A program made the translations under genes and the position numbers. Positions 1 through 10,850 of a stretch of DNA of 64,000 nucleotides are shown piece by piece (the stretch's first letter is position 1; every line of letters starts with the position of its first letter). A model generated the notes under the pieces. The model had not been told where the DNA came from, did no database searches, and was given only the letters and a program-made list of their open reading frames with translations. Origin of the DNA: Ipomoea triloba (lineage: Eukaryota > Streptophyta > Magnoliopsida > Solanales > Convolvulaceae); assembly GCF_003576645.1 (NCBI RefSeq), contig NC_044919.1, positions 16,670,545 through 16,734,544 of the forward strand, read 5' to 3'.

Positions 1-175
1 GCAGCACAAAATGGAGGAACGCCTATGTGAGAGTGAGACTATATTATTATTTATAGACAAAAAGTAATTCCACTTTTAGCCAATTTTGTTTTTTTTTTTT
101 CCTTTATCATTAATTTTTAGGATATTTTTTTTTAGTTAAGGATCGATTTGACCGACTATCATCTTTATTAAATTA
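1..175. other. AT-rich intergenic DNA
   Basis: No gene is seen. The last nine bases (167-175, attaaatta) are the left target-site duplication of the MITE that follows. Confidence 0.5.
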
Positions 176-360
176 GGAAAAAGTGTCAAATAGACTACTG
201 AACTTATCGCTTTTGTGTAATTGGACCAGAACTTAAAAAGTGTGCAATTCAACTATCAAACAAGCAAAATTTGTTTGATGGTTGAATTGCACACTTTTTA
301 AGTTCAATGGCCCAATTGCACAAAAGCGACAAGTTCAGTGGTCTATTTGACACTTTTTCC
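176..360. repeat. Mutator-type MITE, 185 bp
   Basis: The whole element is a near-perfect palindrome: it begins ggaaaaagtgtcaaatagac and ends with the inverse complement of that sequence, with arms of about 85 bp meeting near 268. It is flanked by a perfect 9-bp direct repeat, attaaatta, at 167-175 and 361-369. A 9-bp duplication is the signature of Mutator-like transposition, so this is a non-autonomous foldback-like MULE derivative. It has no coding capacity. Confidence 0.9.
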
Positions 361-369
361 ATTAAATTA

Positions 370-2543
370 TATTATAAGTCTTTAATTTTGAAAATTTTAT
401 TCAATTTCTTCTTCCATTCAATTTGAGCTATAGAATGATATCAAAGGACGGAGTTGGGTAAGGTTTTTAAAATTGAAAATTTAATTTGGTAAGAATAATA
501 GTTGAGAACCAAATCAATAATTTTGCTATAATCAAGGGACCAAATCGATGATTACCTTTTCTAAAATTTTCTGCTAGATTTGTTTTATTAATTGGATGAG
601 AAATAAAATAAAATAGTAAAAATGGTTACTTTTCCTATTAAAATTGTTGCAGAATACTCCCCACTTGATAATGTGTACGGAGTATTAGTTATGATTTGTT
701 TTTTTCCATCGACTTCACCATGAATTAATAATGAGCTTATGTGATAATTTCAATTTTTTAAATTATTTGATTATTTTAAATTTCAAAAAAAATAAATATA
801 ATGTTTTTGGACAATAAATATAATGTTTTTTTTTAAATGAAAAAACTAAAAGTGAAACATTTGAGATTATATTTGCAAACCATATGATTTCCAATCATGA
901 TTCTCCCCATCTTGACTATAAAGTTATTGAGAATCCTCTTTGCTATTGTACTTTTGATACTTAAATTATAGGATAAATATAAAATTTAATATGTAATTAT
1001 CATGCTTTATGAATTTGACCATCAGTATATTAGAAATAAAAATACAACTTTTACAACTGATTATTTTAATTTTTGACCATTCAAAGGGCAAAAATAGTTT
1101 ATTTTATAATTGATTAAGGCCAAATTTAGTGAATTATTTACTGAAGCACAAAGGATCAATATCGCGCTTCCATATGGAAGTGCAACCGATTGTCATTAGA
1201 TCACAAGATTTTGGCTTGATAAGTGAATTATTCATATAATTATAATGTTAGAGATTCAAAATTTGGAATAAATCTTATTATGAAATGTCATGGATTCGAG
1301 TATCAGTGGGGGCAGTTGGATCACAACTCTACACTCCTCATCTTGTGACGGTTGGAAGTTAAGCACGTTTAACCATAAAGTTCTTAGGTTGTCTGGTTGT
1401 CATATCCTACTTAAAACCAATTGGTGATAAGTAAGTGGACATTAACCATTTAATTAAATCCCTCTATGATAAGCAAGAGCGCCACAACTCGATCAACCCG
1501 ATCGATACCCAACAAAATAATTATGAACAGATACTATATTGTAACAGAGTCAGTAGCACTTAAAAAATTTTTAAATATCCAAAATTTAATCACTAAATTA
1601 AATATTACAAAAATAAAATATAAATCAAGTCTAGTTATCTAAGTATTTTGAGACAGAGAGAAAAAAAAAAGTAAAACAGTTCATTTGAGTAATAAATAAT
1701 AAATAAAATGAGATCGAAAAGTAATAATTTTGATATTCCAAAAATGTAATCATACGATGTCAATAGTGCAAGATTCCTTTAGGCCGTTCAATTAATATTT
1801 CTTTGCTCCCAATTCAATTAATATTTCTATCATATTTTGTCGCCGCCATTCAATGTATTTCAGACAAAATGGCCTTTCCGATTTCTAAACGACGCGCAAG
1901 GTTAGCTAATTGACTTGGCCATCCAATTAAAGAAAATGATAAAAATATCCATTCTTATGCTTATTTTACATTAGACTTATGACCCATTTATTCTCTTTTA
2001 ACTATTTAGAAATTATCAATCTCATTTTTCTCTATTATCTTTACCAAATTAAATCTTCAATTATAAAAAATCTTACTCAACTTCGTCATTTGTTATTATT
2101 CTAGGGTTCAAATTGACTATCATTCTATGGCTCAAATTAACAGGAGGACGAAATTGGATGGCAAGACTAAATGTGATACAAATTACATAGTCATGCATAT
2201 AATTTGAAAATATTAATAGTCAATGACTAAATGTGATACAAATTACAGTCATGCGTCTAATTTTAAAATATTAATAATCAATGATCAAATATGATACATG
2301 CACAAATCACAATAGTCAAGAAACAAAAGTGATATTTTTCACAATTCCCTCAAGTGACGATTCCCCTTGGGCTAGCTCCCGTGCCTCCCGAAGTGAACGT
2401 GGGTGGACCCCGGACTGTTAAACTGACGGAGACAAAGACCCTGTAAATTTACCAAAAAAAAATAAGTATTTATCAATAGTTCATTTTAGAATATAGACCG
2501 TAATCCACAATATAATTTGTACTATGTTAGGTGATTTATGACT
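370..2543. other. AT-rich intergenic DNA without a recognisable gene
   Basis: Stop-rich in all frames. Two minor features stand out. A stretch at 2220-2250 repeats part of 2165-2190 (tgactaaatgtgatacaaat). A locally GC-richer stretch at 2365-2450, followed by poly(A), could be the 3' tail of an old retroposon. Neither can be assigned to a family. Confidence 0.4.
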
Positions 2544-3278
2544 TGTTTGGCAAAGAGCTTATAGCTTATTTTAAGCTACTAATAAGCTATAAGCTCTGTT
2601 TGGTAATGTTTTCAAAATAAGTGAGTGGTTTAAAATAAGAGCTTATTTTGAAAAGCTACTTTAGTAGCTTTTCAAAAATAAGCTAGTAGATTTTTATTTT
2701 TTTTTCATCTTTATCCTTATTATTTTAAATAAATGACATCCTTTACCCCTCCTAATTAAAACCTTTTGGCATTTTCTCTTCAATGTTTGGTTGTAATTTC
2801 AATTTGACATTTGTGTGTTTGAACATTAATTTTTGTATTAACTAATCTTATGAATTATAAACATTTTGTTTTACTTTATATATTTTCAAATATATGTTCT
2901 TACTTTATATTTTATTAAAATATATTAATTTCATTATTTTATATTTTAATATATAGACAAACCTATTTAAATTTAAAACTATTTAAATTGTATGAAGATG
3001 TCACTTTTAGTCTTTTTACATTTACCAGCTTATCAAAAAACTAATTTTACCAAACACTTTTAAGCATAACAGCTAGCTTAACAGTTCTTCATATTTCAGC
3101 TTCAAACTTATAACTTTTCAGTTTTTAGCTAGGTTTTTCAAACATAGCCAAAGTAGCTTATCAAAATAAGCTCTTATTTTAAGCTACTAGCTTATTTTAG
3201 GAACATTACCAAACATAACTTATAGCTTATTCGTAGCTTAAAATAAGGTATAAGCTCCTAAATAAACTCTGCCAAACA
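2544..3278. repeat. hAT-like MITE, about 735 bp
   Basis: Inverted termini tgtttggc / gccaaaca begin arms of about 75 bp rich in agcttatttt- and ataagcta-type words. The left arm (to ctgtttggtaatgtt) matches the inverse complement of the right arm (from aacattaccaaac). The interior is AT-rich and noncoding. I see no clear 8-bp target duplication, so the hAT assignment rests on terminal style only and the exact ends may be off by a few bases. Confidence 0.6.
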
Positions 3279-3314
3279 GAACCTATATCTTATTTTTGTC
3301 TATTATGAACAAAC

Positions 3315-3552
3315 TGTTGTAAAACTAAAGGAATTGCAAGAAAGCAATGAGATAATTCGCAGAGAGATTGAGGAGAGAAGGAGCTTGAGAGACTTTCATT
3401 CATATCATCATCATCCATATGCAGTGGTGTACACCATACATATATACATAATACAAATGTAATAATGAGTACAATAATGAATAGATTAATGACGGACCGT
3501 TATATCAGTTACAATAATAATGTCCACTTAATATATATATATATTTATAACA
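3315..3552 (-). repeat. 3' LTR of the Copia-type element
   Basis: 238 bp, bounded TG...CA, almost identical to 9253-9486. It differs in the length of the (AT)n run near 3530-3545 and at a handful of substitutions (for example gcagtggtg versus gcaatggtg). It is called 3' because the polypurine tract lies next to it on the minus strand. Confidence 0.92.
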
Positions 3553-3568
3553 CTCCCCCTTGGACATT
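3553..3568 (-). other. Polypurine tract of the Copia-type element
   Basis: Read on the minus strand this is AATGTCCAAGGGGGAG, directly followed by the LTR start TGTTATAAAT. It is the expected plus-strand priming site and fixes the element's orientation. Confidence 0.8.
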
Positions 3569-3584
3569 ATTTTATCATCATAAT

Positions 3585-4045
3585 CATGCCTCGTTAAAAA
3601 CCTTGCTAGGAAAACCCTGTGGGGAAAAACCTAGCCAAAGGGAAAAAGAGTACATGATGTATTTCAAAACATCTGTTATATAGGGTTGCCTCATTAAAAA
3701 CCTTAGACTAAGAAAACCCACTGGGAAAAACTTAGTTAAGGGAAAAAAAGAGTACAACCATAAATCATCATTCATGACCTTCAGGGTCTAATCTTCAGGA
3801 TAACCAATCATAAACTTTCAGTGTATAATCTTCAGGATTTTGTAATGTTCCCCTTTTGACATTACTATACCATACTCACGCCTCATTAAAAACCTCATTA
3901 GAAAAACCCAGTGGGAAAAACCTAATGAGGAAAAGAGTACATGATATACGTTAAATTATGTGTTGCACCGGTTGTCTCATTAGAAACCTTACGCTAAGAA
4001 AACCCAATGGGAAAAACTTAGCTAAGGGAAAAAGAGTGCAACCAT
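3585..4045 (-). repeat. Four diverged tandem modules in the Copia 3' untranslated region
   Basis: Four units of about 65-70 bp start near 3587, 3687, 3879 and 3977. Each carries the plus-strand words ttaaaaacct, aggaaaacc or agaaaaccc, tgggaaaaac and aagagtac. The same four-unit array recurs in the second family member at 57361-57766. The array lies between the decayed pol and the polypurine tract. Its conservation as a block suggests a cis-acting RNA or packaging role, but that is inference. Confidence 0.75.
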
Positions 4046-4629
4046 AACCCCAATATAAACTTCAGGGCATAATATTCATGATTCAAGTAAATGATACTCC
4101 CCCTGATGATAACATTCTTCAAATCCCTTATATGAAATATATTTCCAAAATATAGAAAGGGATTTGTGAACAAATATGTCCAACTATCAATGGGGTGAAT
4201 AATCCCGTGACTCTTCTAGAGCTCACGTGGGTATAATACGGACAACATAACGTCTAGTTAAATTTTTCATAATATACCCATTTATCATTGATACAACACT
4301 ATCTTTATTGTCTCCTTATAAGACAATGGGGTTAAAATATAATATAACCAGTTTTGGGACTTGGCATCGTCGGGATCAAATAATAATAGCCAGTACCCAA
4401 GTAGCCCATTAAAACCATACATTGGTTTCTCACATAAAAGCCAAAATTTTTTGTAACTCAAAAATACTAGAGGATATGTTAAACACCATTCCAATATTTC
4501 ATTGTAGGAGGAACACTAACTGTTGCTAGAAATTTCATCGCATATAAAATATTAGGCCTGATGCGATTATGGAACTTCTGGTCCAAAAATGGTGCTCGAA
4601 CAATAATGAATTAATGGATTTTTGGTTCC

Positions 4630-4770
4630 ACGATATCCTTATTATACTCTTTGAGTCTCAACGGTTCTTTATCTACTTCAAGAGATACAACCGTTAGTGT
4701 GATAAGTATCATGAGTCTAAACGGTTTCTTATCTGCTTCAAGAGATATAACCGTTAGTGTGATAAGTAAA
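4630..4770. repeat. Two-copy tandem repeat, about 70 bp
   Basis: The block containing gagtctcaacggttctttat and caaccgttagtgtgataagt is followed by a second, slightly diverged copy (gagtctaaacggtttcttat, then ataaccgttagtgtgataag). It lies inside the noncoding interior of the Copia-type element. Confidence 0.75.
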
Positions 4771-5204
4771 TGATACTTATCCATATAAGAATTTTCAAGT
4801 CATTTTTCAAGTAGGCTAACTGGTGTATAAAAAACTTTTTCAAGAAGAAGTTCGATCTTCAGTTCGAGATAATACTTGGGGTTTCCAAAGACTTTCGTTT
4901 CAAAACTCCGTCTTTAGGCTTGAGCTAACATTATCAAATGTAGCAATTCTACGCGCATTAGCAACCCTTTAAAAGACACTTATGGTACATATTATCCCTT
5001 CTAAATGAGGGTAATAACTCCATTCGCAATCCTTTAAAAAATCACGTAATATATCCAATTCCTTCTTCAGGAAGAAAATTACTCAGTCTAATGACCCATA
5101 ATTATGCGGTCATGACGTATATCAGCTGCATATCCAATTTTATTATTCTGCCAATGATGTTATGTAGCGGAACTTAATGACATCTTACGTGGGAGATAGC
5201 AATT

Positions 5205-5335
5205 GATTAAAATCAATTAAAGGTCTATGCGTGAACCCATGAGCTACAAAACCCGCTTTATATTATACCACCTTATCATTCTCATTTATCTTTCGTACAA
5301 ACGCCCATTTGTAACCAACAGGGTTACATTCAATG
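5205..5335 (-). pseudogene. Copia reverse transcriptase remnant (start of the domain)
   Basis: The minus strand reads PVGYKWAFVRK...NENDKVV, a TAA stop, then YKAGFVAHGFT...RPLIDFN. This is the conserved opening of the Copia RT domain, where the usual pattern is K-W-V-F-x-x-K followed by Y-K-A-R-L-V-A-x-G. The stop lies between the two conserved blocks. Downstream sequence is shifted and stop-laden. The same stop appears at the matching place in the second copy near 58600. Confidence 0.8.
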
Positions 5336-6289
5336 GTGTACGTGCTAAAAAGAGAATGTAGTTTAGCGAGTTGAGCTATGCCTTAATTGCTCCTTTAAAT
5401 ATTTAACTAATGAGGATGCATCTGGCACCTCACCTGGATCCAGTTTAATTAAATGAGCAATTATATAGGCGTGTGTTGTCGACAACTATTATAATTTTCT
5501 CCCATATTCATGACAATTTCTAAATTAACCAGATTGTTGTCATTTCCCAAAGATATTGAGATCTGTTCGTTCCGCATCCCTAGTATTATGTTTGTTTGGT
5601 GCACCTTACTAGGGTTTTCATCATCTGGATGAACGTCTTCAAGACATAATTCTTATCAAGACAAGAGTGACAATATTTCTTTACTAGATCTAGTATTATA
5701 CTTCTTATCTCTTAAACCGATAGACCTCCTACACTTCTGGCGTCAAGGAGTATCAGTAGAGATATTCAGTCCAAATTAGGGATTAAATACGAGACCTTGT
5801 CACTCTTTTCTGATCAGCATGATCAATATATATTTGGCAGATTATTTGCTAATGTTGCAAATATATTTCCTTCTGAACTTCTAGTTCAATTATCTTTCTG
5901 AACTTCTGGTTCAGTCTAACTAGTACGTGGGTTTAATTAATGAAGATTTTTCCATTCCATGGAACTTCTCGGCATTTCATTAAATTTGGGCCTTATCTCC
6001 CCCTAATGCCGTGAGCAGATCTTCATTAAGTATGCAGTCAGCGTATCTATTGATCCCGTATAATAGGCTCTAGGTATTTAGACAATCAAACGGAGTTCTA
6101 TGATCATCATGTATACCAAGTTTCATTCAATAGCCCCTAGATACGCTATGGTGGTACTATAGTAAAATGGATTGCATACTAAGAATATAAACGCAGATTT
6201 GGGAAATGTTTACCACGTACAAGGTGTATGGGGGAATAATCACAACATGCAGTGAGTCTTTTATATTGCATGGAGCACATGTAGGTTCA

Positions 6290-6514
6290 CTAGGTGTTTT
6301 GTCTCCAGGACGAGAAAACTTTCTTGAGTGACCGAGAAATTTTACCAATTCTGATTTTCCACGAATTTATATCTTTTGCAACAACTGGTATCCCACGCTT
6401 CTGGCGATAGGGAGCGTCGGTGTGCATACTTGGTCTCTCGGGGACTTCTCCTCTTGAAGGAGCATTCACAGCTTTATCTGGTAATGATGCTATTTGAATG
6501 CCAAATAAATCCAT
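6290..6514 (-). pseudogene. Possible Copia integrase-RT linker remnant
   Basis: An open minus-strand stretch of 74 codons contains KRGIPVVAKDIN, which resembles the K-R-G-R-P-x-G-x-K-D motif found between integrase and reverse transcriptase in plant Copia polyproteins. Its position, about 1 kb upstream of the RT remnant on the same strand, fits. No other integrase motif can be read, so this is a weak call. Confidence 0.4.
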
Positions 6515-6579
6515 GGATGGTTAGAGTATCTAAATGCATAACTTGTTTGCTTCCCGCAAACCATCATGATATTGTGATT

Positions 6580-6710
6580 CACTTCTGACTTTCAAGCACA
6601 TTTAAATTCATAACTCATTTGTTTTAGTCAAACCATCAAGATGTGATTCATTCATGACTCAATCACCATTTGCTTCAGGCAAATCATCATGATGTGATTC
6701 ACTTCAAACA
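6580..6710. repeat. Diverged repeats of a catcatgatgtgattca-type word
   Basis: At least three imperfect copies of (a)accatcatgat(g)tgattca preceded by tttgctt/ttgtttt occur at about 6540-6580, 6620-6655 and 6665-6705. They are internal to the Copia-type element. Confidence 0.6.
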
Positions 6711-6929
6711 CATAGCATTTTTAGTAGGATAGCATAATGCTAAAGATAGAAGTTATAGATTTTGTTCATGAATCATGAGTCATTAGTCACCCGAATGTTA
6801 ATCCATGTTCGAGGTCTTCCAGACCTCATTAAAAAAAATATCCCAATGTCCAAACGTATTGTCAAGTGTGAAGATTTAGAACTTGGAGAATAATACTCCT
6901 TCAAAAACACTTAGGATAATTTTGTCTTG

Positions 6930-7085
6930 TACTACTACTGGAGTACAATATGACTATCATAGGAGACAATAAGACTCACATTATTTAGTATAATTTTTCA
7001 TGTACTTCTACTAGAGTACAATGTTAGTTGTGTACTTCTACCAGAGTACAAGATTAGTCATGTACTTCTACTGGAGTACAAGATA
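6930..7085. repeat. Tandem units with the palindromic core tact-tct-agagta
   Basis: Four units of about 37-40 bp, each holding gtacttctactagagtac or a close variant. The core is itself an inverted repeat (gtact...agtac), so each unit can form a small hairpin. They lie in the decayed interior of the Copia-type element. Confidence 0.7.
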
Positions 7086-8489
7086 ATTACCTTTAAAAAT
7101 CAATGGAGTCTTATATTAATATTGTCTTTCTATAGTTCTTCTAATATAGTTTCAAGTATGAAACAATACTATATTATACTGGTCATATTGAGAGGGATTC
7201 ACCATCATAAAAACTCATATTTAGTCAATAGAAGATTATGACTTTATTGATCATAGTAATCCTTCAGAGATTGATTTAAGGACTGTGGATCAAATATTTA
7301 TAATCGATCTAAGACTTGTGCCAATAGGTGACAAATAAAAATCACTGCTATTAGTTTACCTTCTGGGCAAAGTTATATTAGATCCAAGAAATAATATATT
7401 TGTTAGCTCTACTAGAGCCCTTAATTATTTTGTACTACTAAATATTGTAGTAATAAATTCCTTATTCCGTGTGCAAAAAATCTTTTGCTCACATATTGTA
7501 TGTGTGGTTTCACTATACTCAACACATACATTTTTCTTATTGTTCCTAGATCCAGTCAAAAGTGATATGATTCATTCTTATAGCCTTCAAAAATAATTAT
7601 GTCATGCATCACATGAACATCACGACTCTCATTCAATATCCTCATGATATTTGTAAATAGCATGTACCAAAATGAACATAACTATCTATATTTATCCCAT
7701 GATTTGATAAGTATATCAAAATATATAACTTTCATTTATAATATATGGGATCAACTTTATGGCCTATAGCAAAAAAATTTATTATGTCAAATTTTATTTC
7801 ATGATGATTCACATGGTCATAACATAAGAGAGCAAGTTGTGACACACAAATAATTGTCACATAATATTCATAGCATTCACCATATGAAATAATTATTTCT
7901 AAAATGCTTATCACAATATTTCACATTTCAAAAGCTCTCAAAATTTAATCATTAATCGTATGGAAAGATATATATCATATTCTCTACTAAAGTATGCCAT
8001 AATGATATGCTCAATGCCCAATAATATATGACTAGTGCACATAATAGACTATTATCACATGAACGTACATAGCATGTATAACTATATTATTGTGGCCAGA
8101 ATAATCAAATAAGGGCATTATAAGAAGAGGAGACATACCTCTTCAGAGTACGATCAAAACTCTTATATAATATTTTAATAATTAAATCTCGATGTACCCC
8201 ATGCTTAGTAATCCATTGCTACCATTAAATAGGAAACATTGGCTCTGTCATATGCTGTATTTTCAACAAAATTTTCAACAGCACATCCACATCCTTCACC
8301 ATTTTTCTTTCTCCCCTTTTATCATTTTCTTGTTTTGTGACACTTCCAAAAAAAACACCCAACAAGAAATCAATCACATGTTGTATTGCACTATCCTCCA
8401 TCAAGATTCCTTCACCACTATTCATCATCTTTTACTGCCATTCACAGTAGGTCCACGCCACAAGACCCAGTTGCTGCTTAGGAATTAGA

Positions 8490-9233
8490 TTGTCGACTGG
8501 AAGGAATCTCAGCTTGCCGTAGGGGACAATAGCCGATACTATTCCGGTCTCTCTTTCTCTGCCATGGTTCTCGCCACTGAACTCGCCAGAGGGGGACCAA
8601 CGGACACCGTCGCCCGCACCAACCCTGAGTCACCAACCCTCAGTCCCTGACTACGGACGGCGGTCTCGATCGCCGCCGGCATAGCCAGTAGTGGATCCGG
8701 GATGGGGATGCAGAGATTACAAAGGAAATGATAGATTATAAAACAAATATATACATTGCTACGATGATCGAAGGCATAGACAGAAATTTCGCAAACAACG
8801 TATACAACACATGTATTCGAATGCCATCAATCTAATCAACAAAATCGCAAAGGGTACAAGGAAACACACCGTTCACCGAGGGCGTAGACCGTCATCTGGT
8901 CTGGATCTCCCCGAAAATGAAAAACCGATTAGAAGCGCGGAGAGGAGACCGATCGCCGGCGGTCGATCAGGCTTGGTCTGGATCGCCGGCTGCACGCCTC
9001 CTCTGGCGACCGGCATCCGATCTGGCAATGCACTGGCCGACCACGTGCTGATTAGCACCGTCTCATGTCTCTATTTGTTTCTATCCTGGAACGGTCCTCC
9101 GCTACCACCAATGAAAAATCCAGCAACGACTTGGTTTCCAGATTAAAAACTCTCAGCAGCGGTAATGGGTGTGGCAGACTGCGGTTACTGGTTCTTCTTG
9201 GCGACAGCAGTAACGACAAGGCTTAATTGGTTA
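8490..9233. other. GC-richer leader region of the Copia-type element
   Basis: This segment is clearly more GC-rich (runs such as gtcgcccgc, gatcgccggc) than the rest of the element. It lies just downstream, in the sense direction, of the primer-binding site. No gag motif is readable. It may be a 5' untranslated leader or captured host DNA. Confidence 0.35.
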
Positions 9234-9252
9234 GAGTCTCGTGCTGATAAGG
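9234..9252 (-). other. Primer-binding-like site of the Copia-type element
   Basis: On the minus strand, immediately after the LTR end ACA, the sequence reads CCTTATCAGCACGAGACTC. The TTATCAGCACGAG core is a form I associate with plant Copia leaders. The tRNA was not verified. Confidence 0.65.
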
Positions 9253-9486
9253 TGTTGTAAAACTAAAGGAATTGCAAGAAAGCAATGAGATAATTCGCAG
9301 AGAGATTGAGGAGAGAAGGAGCTTGAGAGACTTTCATTCATATCATCATCATCCATATGCAATGGTGTACACCATACATATATACATAATATAAATGTAA
9401 TAATGAGTACAATAATGAATAGATTAATGACGAACCGTTATATCCGTTACAAAAATAATGTCCACTTAATATATATATTTATAACA
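9253..9486 (-). repeat. 5' LTR of the Copia-type element
   Basis: 234 bp, a near-identical direct copy of 3315-3552, followed by the right target duplication caaac. It would carry the promoter for minus-strand transcription of the element. Confidence 0.92.
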
Positions 9487-9769
9487 CAAACAAGTTCTTA
9501 GGTCATTTATATCATTGTATAATATTAAAAAACCATAATGCAGCTAAAAGTGTTTCTTATATGGTATAGATGAGTAGATGTCGGGTTAATAAGTTGACTA
9601 GTCTAAGTGGAGTAAAAAATTGAAATGCAACCAACAAGCTATTAAAAAAAAAAAAAAAAAAGCAAATTGATAAAAAGACATCACATAGACGAGAGACGAT
9701 CAAAACAATTGTTATACCATGGACCAGGGTATTTTGGTCAAAAAAATATATATTTGCAGTTAACATTTT

Positions 9770-10040
9770 ATGTGTTCAGTTAATAAATTATATATTTGTT
9801 AATAAATTATATATTTGTAAATAAATTTAAGACACATAATTTTTAAATTACAGATACATAATATGTCAACTATATGCACATAATATGTTAACTACATATT
9901 ATGTTCTTGCAGTTAATATATTATGTGTCTGCAATTAACATATTGTATTTGTAGTTAACATATTATGTGTTTTCAACTTATTTGTCGTATTATGTATTTT
10001 CAATTTATTTGTTAACTGCAATTTATTTACAGGCGGATAC
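9770..10040. repeat. AT-rich degenerate tandem repeat
   Basis: Recurring units of roughly 25-35 bp contain taacatattatgt or ttaataaattatat (for example 9890-9970). Unit length drifts, so this is an old minisatellite or low-complexity tract. It ends about 360 bp upstream of the FdC1 start. Confidence 0.6.
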
Positions 10041-10062
10041 ATAACATGTTAGATGCAGACAC

Positions 10063-10138
10063 AATCTAAATATCATTTTAGCGAAAAGTCTACAATGTCC
10101 AATCTAAATGTCATTTTAGAGAAGAGTTTACAATGCAA
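10063..10138. repeat. 38-bp imperfect tandem duplication upstream of FdC1
   Basis: caatctaaatatcattttag is followed 38 bp later by caatctaaatgtcattttag, with similar flanks (tctacaatg / tttacaatg). It lies in the proximal upstream region of FdC1. I see no clear TATA box or named promoter element nearby. Confidence 0.7.
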
Positions 10139-10400
10139 GATGAATCTTAATCCATGGTATCTTTTGCGGGACCAAAATGATGGTTTCACAAAAAGAAAAT
10201 GCATGAAAATTTCTTGCTTCTACACTAAAACATCCTTCTTGGACTGGAACTCCGGAAGTGTAGCCCAGATAAGTAAATTATCCAAAATCTGCCCAATAAC
10301 TTCTCACTAAAAAACCTTATCCTATCCTACACCAAGCATTTCTCACCACACCAAAAACTGCTCCACTTCAGTTCCAGCACCAGAACACAAAACCAAAACC

Positions 10401-10850
10401 ATGGCAACACTTCACTTTCCAACAACCCCTTCCTTCACTCTCACCACTCCAAGAAAGCAGGTCAGCCTCCCTGCAATCCGGCAGAGCAGCCGGTTGCCCC
10501 ATACGACCCCAGGCCGTCGCCTAACCTGCATTCCCCGGGCTTACAAAGTGTTAGTTGAACATGAGGGTAACACAACTGAGCTAGAGGTTGAACCTGATGA
10601 GAGCATTCTTTCCAAGGCATTGGACTCTGGCTTGTCTGTGCCACATGACTGCAAACTAGGGGTGTGCATGACCTGCCCAGCAAAGCTTCTCAGCGGAAAA
10701 GTGGATCAGAGCGAAGGAATGCTTAGTGATGATGTTGTGGAGAGCGGGTACGCTTTACTCTGTGCAGCTTATCCAAGATCAGATTGCCATATTAGGATCA
10801 TACCTGAAGAAGAGCTGCTCTCACTGCAGCTAGCAACTGCCAATGACTAA
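10401..10850 (+). CDS. FdC1: Ferredoxin C 1, chloroplastic 2Fe-2S ferredoxin with C-terminal extension
   Basis: A single-exon gene of 149 codons. Residues 1-46 are Ser/Thr/Pro/Arg-rich, lack acidic residues and look like a chloroplast transit peptide; the mature domain begins at about AYKVLVEHEG. The 2Fe-2S ligands are Cys84, Cys89, Cys92 and Cys121 (C-x4-C-x2-C-x28-C), one residue tighter in the last spacing than typical leaf ferredoxin (x29). The protein ends EEELLSLQLATAND, a tail I recognise from Arabidopsis FdC1 (At4g14890), which extends beyond ordinary ferredoxin. FdC proteins accept electrons in the plastid at a different potential from Fd1/Fd2. The start lies just after an adenine-rich leader (aaccaaaacc ATG G, a good plant context). 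The next gene downstream is convergent. Confidence 0.97.
   Translation: MATLHFPTTPSFTLTTPRKQVSLPAIRQSSRLPHTTPGRRLTCIPRAYKVLVEHEGNTTELEVEPDESILSKALDSGLSVPHDCKLGVCMTCPAKLLSGKVDQSEGMLSDDVVESGYALLCAAYPRSDCHIRIIPEEELLSLQLATAND

Larger units (their letters stand above)
3315..9486 (-). mobile_element. Complete Copia-type LTR retrotransposon, coding-dead
   Basis: Two direct LTRs (3315-3552 and 9253-9486), starting TGTTG and ending AACA, bound a 5.7-kb interior. A perfect 5-bp target duplication, caaac, flanks the element (3310-3314 and 9487-9491). The orientation is minus: a primer-binding-like segment lies inside the LTR at 9234-9252 and a purine-rich tract abuts the other LTR at 3553-3568. The LTRs differ at about five or six positions plus a microsatellite length difference, which suggests a fairly recent insertion. 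Yet no gag-pol frame survives: only a broken reverse-transcriptase start (5205-5335) and a linker-like stretch near 6400 can be read. It is probably non-autonomous. Confidence 0.9.

Noticed and set aside
1290..1430. A 5S rRNA-like stretch (gttaagcacg after a GC-richer segment).
   Set aside because: Only a short part of the 5S core (aagttaagcacgttt) resembles 5S; the rest diverges and the length and internal promoter do not fit.
3465..9146. Many small open frames in the first Copia element (for example 8192-8488 and 8811-9146).
   Set aside because: No domain or composition is convincing; they lie in degenerate retrotransposon DNA.
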